From positions 62,001 to 126,000 of the forward strand of contig JBEVJC010000033.1 of assembly GCA_040510375.1 (NCBI GenBank): 64,000 nt of DNA. The letters run 5' to 3'. The translations under genes and the position numbers were made by a program. The notes beneath the pieces are model-generated. The model worked only from the letters and a program-made list of their open reading frames with translations. It was not told where the DNA came from and did no database searches. Origin of the DNA: JBEVJC01 sp040510375 (GTDB taxonomy: Bacteria; Bacteroidota; Bacteroidia; Chitinophagales; Chitinophagaceae). This document shows, one piece after another, positions 62,228-64,000 of the stretch; position 1 is the stretch's first letter, and each line of letters starts with the position of its first letter.

Positions 62228-64000
62228 ATGATCGCGGATACATTTATAAAACGGCCTGTTACTGCGATAGTGATCGCAATCGTAATTATAATAGTCGGAT
62301 CACTGTCGTTGTTTAGCCTGCCCATCAGTCAGTATCCCAATATTACACCACCAACCGTATCGATCTCCAGCACATTTACCGGAGCCGATGCCGAAACCCT
62401 TGAGGAAACGGTTATCACACCGATCGAAAACCAGGTTAACGGATCGGAAGGAATGGAATATATCCAGAGTACCGCCACCAGCAGCGGGGCCGCTTCAACA
62501 ACTGTTACCTACAAACTCGGGACGGATGTTGATATTGCCACGCTGGATGCGCAGAACCGCGCTGCCATCGCAAATCCGCAGTTACCCGCAGCGGTAAGGC
62601 AGCTTGGTGTGGTAGTAAGGCAAAAGAATCCGAGTGCTTTATTACTCGTAGCCCTGTTTTCACCCAAGGGTACACACAATATAAAATTTGTAAATAATTA
62701 TGCCAATATATTCCTGCAACAGGCCCTGTTAAGGGTGGCGGGAGTTGGTGATGTGTTAAGCAGGGCCGACAATTTCAGTATGAGGATCTGGTTGAAGACC
62801 GATAAAATGGCGGAGCTGGGATTAACTTCCAACGATGTGGTAAATGCATTACAGTCGCAAAATATGGAGATAGGAGCGGGTGCGGTGGGTGGTACTCCTC
62901 AGTATAACACTGCAGCATTTGAGTACACCGTTTTAACCGACAGCAGGTTGACGACAGTGGAAGAATTTGAAAATATTATCCTGCTTAATAATCCGGTTGA
63001 CGGATCACTTATTTACCTGAAAGATGTGGCCAGGGTGGAACTGGGGAAGGTAACCTATGCCAATAATAATTTTGTGGATGGGAAACAGGCGGCCTACCTG
63101 CTGGTATATCAGACACCGGGTAGTAATGCTCTCGCTACAGCAAACGGTGTGTATGCAGCCCTGGAAAACCTGCAAAAAAATTTTCCGGATGATATTGAAT
63201 ATTCCGTTCCTTTTGAAACGGTTTCTGTCATCACGGCATCGATGGACGAAGTAGTCAAAACCCTGGTGACGGCGTTAATCCTTGTGGTGCTGGTTGTGTT
63301 CCTGTTCCTCCAGGATTGGCGTGCTACCTTGATCCCTGTTCTGGCAATACCCGTATCCCTTATCGGTGCGTTCATTTTTTTCGTCCCCCTGGGTTTTACG
63401 ATTAATACACTAACCTTATTTGGATTTGTGCTCGCCATCGGGATTGTTGTGGATGATGCCATCGTTGTTACTGAAGCGATCCAGCATTATATAGACGTGG
63501 AAAAACTATCACCCAAGGAAGCCGCTTCGCGGGCGATGAAGGATATTTCCGGACCGGTTGTAGCCATTGCACTCATCCTGGCAGCGGTTTTTGTACCTGT
63601 TGGATTTATACCCGGACTGGTGGGTCAGTTATACCAGCAATTCGCGATCACCATCGCCATTTCTGTTCTCATCTCTGCATTTATTGCCCTGTCGCTTACA
63701 CCGGCACTGGCAACGCTTCTCCTGCGACCAACAACAATCAGTAAAGATTCCAGGGGGCTTAATAAATTTTTCTACCGGTTCAACAAGGGTTTCGAACGGT
63801 TTACCGAAAAGTATTCAGTCGGGGTACGGAAGGCCATCCGGAAAACTCCATATGCTCTGATCCTGTTGCTTTGTATATATTTCGCGGCGGGAATTATGTT
63901 TAAAACCAAACCAACTGGTTTTATACCAACAGAGGATCTTGGTCGCTTATACGTCACATACGAATTACCGCCGGCAGCTTCAACTACCCGGAGTGTTGAA
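62228..64000 (+). CDS. RND (HAE1-type) efflux pump inner-membrane subunit, 3'-truncated by the window
   Basis: An open frame from the ATG at 62228 (MIADTFIKRPVTAIVIAIVI...) runs uninterrupted for 591 codons to the last base, about 57% of a normal pump of about 1,040 residues. The N-terminal FIKRPV motif, the pore-domain ITPPTVSISSTFTGADAETLEETV and the proton-relay pair D409/D410 in GIVVDDAIVVTE match AcrB-type drug/solute pumps. A 98-base gap follows the adaptor. Substrate not predictable. Confidence 0.93.
   Translation, partial: MIADTFIKRPVTAIVIAIVIIIVGSLSLFSLPISQYPNITPPTVSISSTFTGADAETLEETVITPIENQVNGSEGMEYIQSTATSSGAASTTVTYKLGTDVDIATLDAQNRAAIANPQLPAAVRQLGVVVRQKNPSALLLVALFSPKGTHNIKFVNNYANIFLQQALLRVAGVGDVLSRADNFSMRIWLKTDKMAELGLTSNDVVNALQSQNMEIGAGAVGGTPQYNTAAFEYTVLTDSRLTTVEEFENIILLNNPVDGSLIYLKDVARVELGKVTYANNNFVDGKQAAYLLVYQTPGSNALATANGVYAALENLQKNFPDDIEYSVPFETVSVITASMDEVVKTLVTALILVVLVVFLFLQDWRATLIPVLAIPVSLIGAFIFFVPLGFTINTLTLFGFVLAIGIVVDDAIVVTEAIQHYIDVEKLSPKEAASRAMKDISGPVVAIALILAAVFVPVGFIPGLVGQLYQQFAITIAISVLISAFIALSLTPALATLLLRPTTISKDSRGLNKFFYRFNKGFERFTEKYSVGVRKAIRKTPYALILLLCIYFAAGIMFKTKPTGFIPTEDLGRLYVTYELPPAASTTRSVE

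Noticed and set aside
1..64000. tRNA, rRNA, CRISPR arrays, transposases, phage or toxin-antitoxin genes
   Set aside because: None could be recognised on either strand; the intergenic gaps are short and mostly explained by promoters or terminators.

Overview
The window is chromosomal DNA from a member of the Bacteroidota, most likely a soil or freshwater Chitinophagaceae-type bacterium. I infer this from two SusC/SusD pairs, the many Bacteroidota-style lipoproteins and beta-barrels, weak or absent Shine-Dalgarno sequences, TTG starts, and several upstream copies of the Bacteroidota -7 promoter box (TAnnTTTG and near variants). I see no tRNA, rRNA, insertion sequence, phage gene or CRISPR array. 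Nearly all genes lie on the + strand.

Layout. (1) 0-3.2 kb: a porin, a SAM methyltransferase and a CorA-type channel, closed by a clear terminator. (2) 3.4-13 kb: an expanded kdp potassium-uptake locus. It holds two tiny membrane ORFs (one is KdpF), KdpA, KdpB, KdpC, an OmpL-like porin, an unknown 119-residue protein, a GNAT with a Cys cluster, a KdpD lacking its kinase half, and a separate HAMP/PAS histidine kinase. No KdpE is visible. (3) 13-19.7 kb: a plant cell-wall glucan set (GH31 alpha-xylosidase with PA14 insert, a clan GH-A lipoprotein, a GH9 endoglucanase) that suggests xyloglucan breakdown. (4) 19.7-22.8 kb: aldo/keto reductase, VOC protein, a small unknown protein and a Na/Pi cotransporter homologue.

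(5) 22.9-41.2 kb is the most interesting part. A first SusC/SusD pair is followed by a secreted metallo-beta-lactamase-fold enzyme, a secreted alkaline-phosphatase-superfamily enzyme, a PhnZ-type diiron C-P bond-cleaving oxygenase, a DUF5690-like permease and an FAD oxidoreductase of the phosphonate-operon type. A second SusC/SusD pair follows with a calcineurin-like phosphoesterase and another alkaline-phosphatase-superfamily enzyme. I read this as an island for scavenging organophosphonates and organophosphates, in which SusCD outer-membrane import is coupled to C-P and P-O bond cleavage. The substrate assignment is inference.

(6) 41.3-43.5 kb: two unassigned genes and a nitrilase-family amidohydrolase. 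(7) 43.7-48.8 kb: a TolC / membrane-fusion / two ABC-2 permease export set with no ATPase. (8) 48.9-56.3 kb: a complete biotin-independent malonate decarboxylase operon (mdcH-A-B-C-DE-G) with fused beta and gamma subunits, followed by a porin. (9) 56.3-59.6 kb: a LytTR response regulator and a hybrid histidine kinase with REC and HPt domains, with a possible small RNA between them. (10) 59.7-64 kb: a TolC / MFP / RND efflux operon whose RND gene runs off the window.

The recurring theme is pairing an outer-membrane channel (porin or SusCD) with a complete inner or periplasmic catabolic or uptake system for one nutrient: K+, malonate, organophosphorus compounds.
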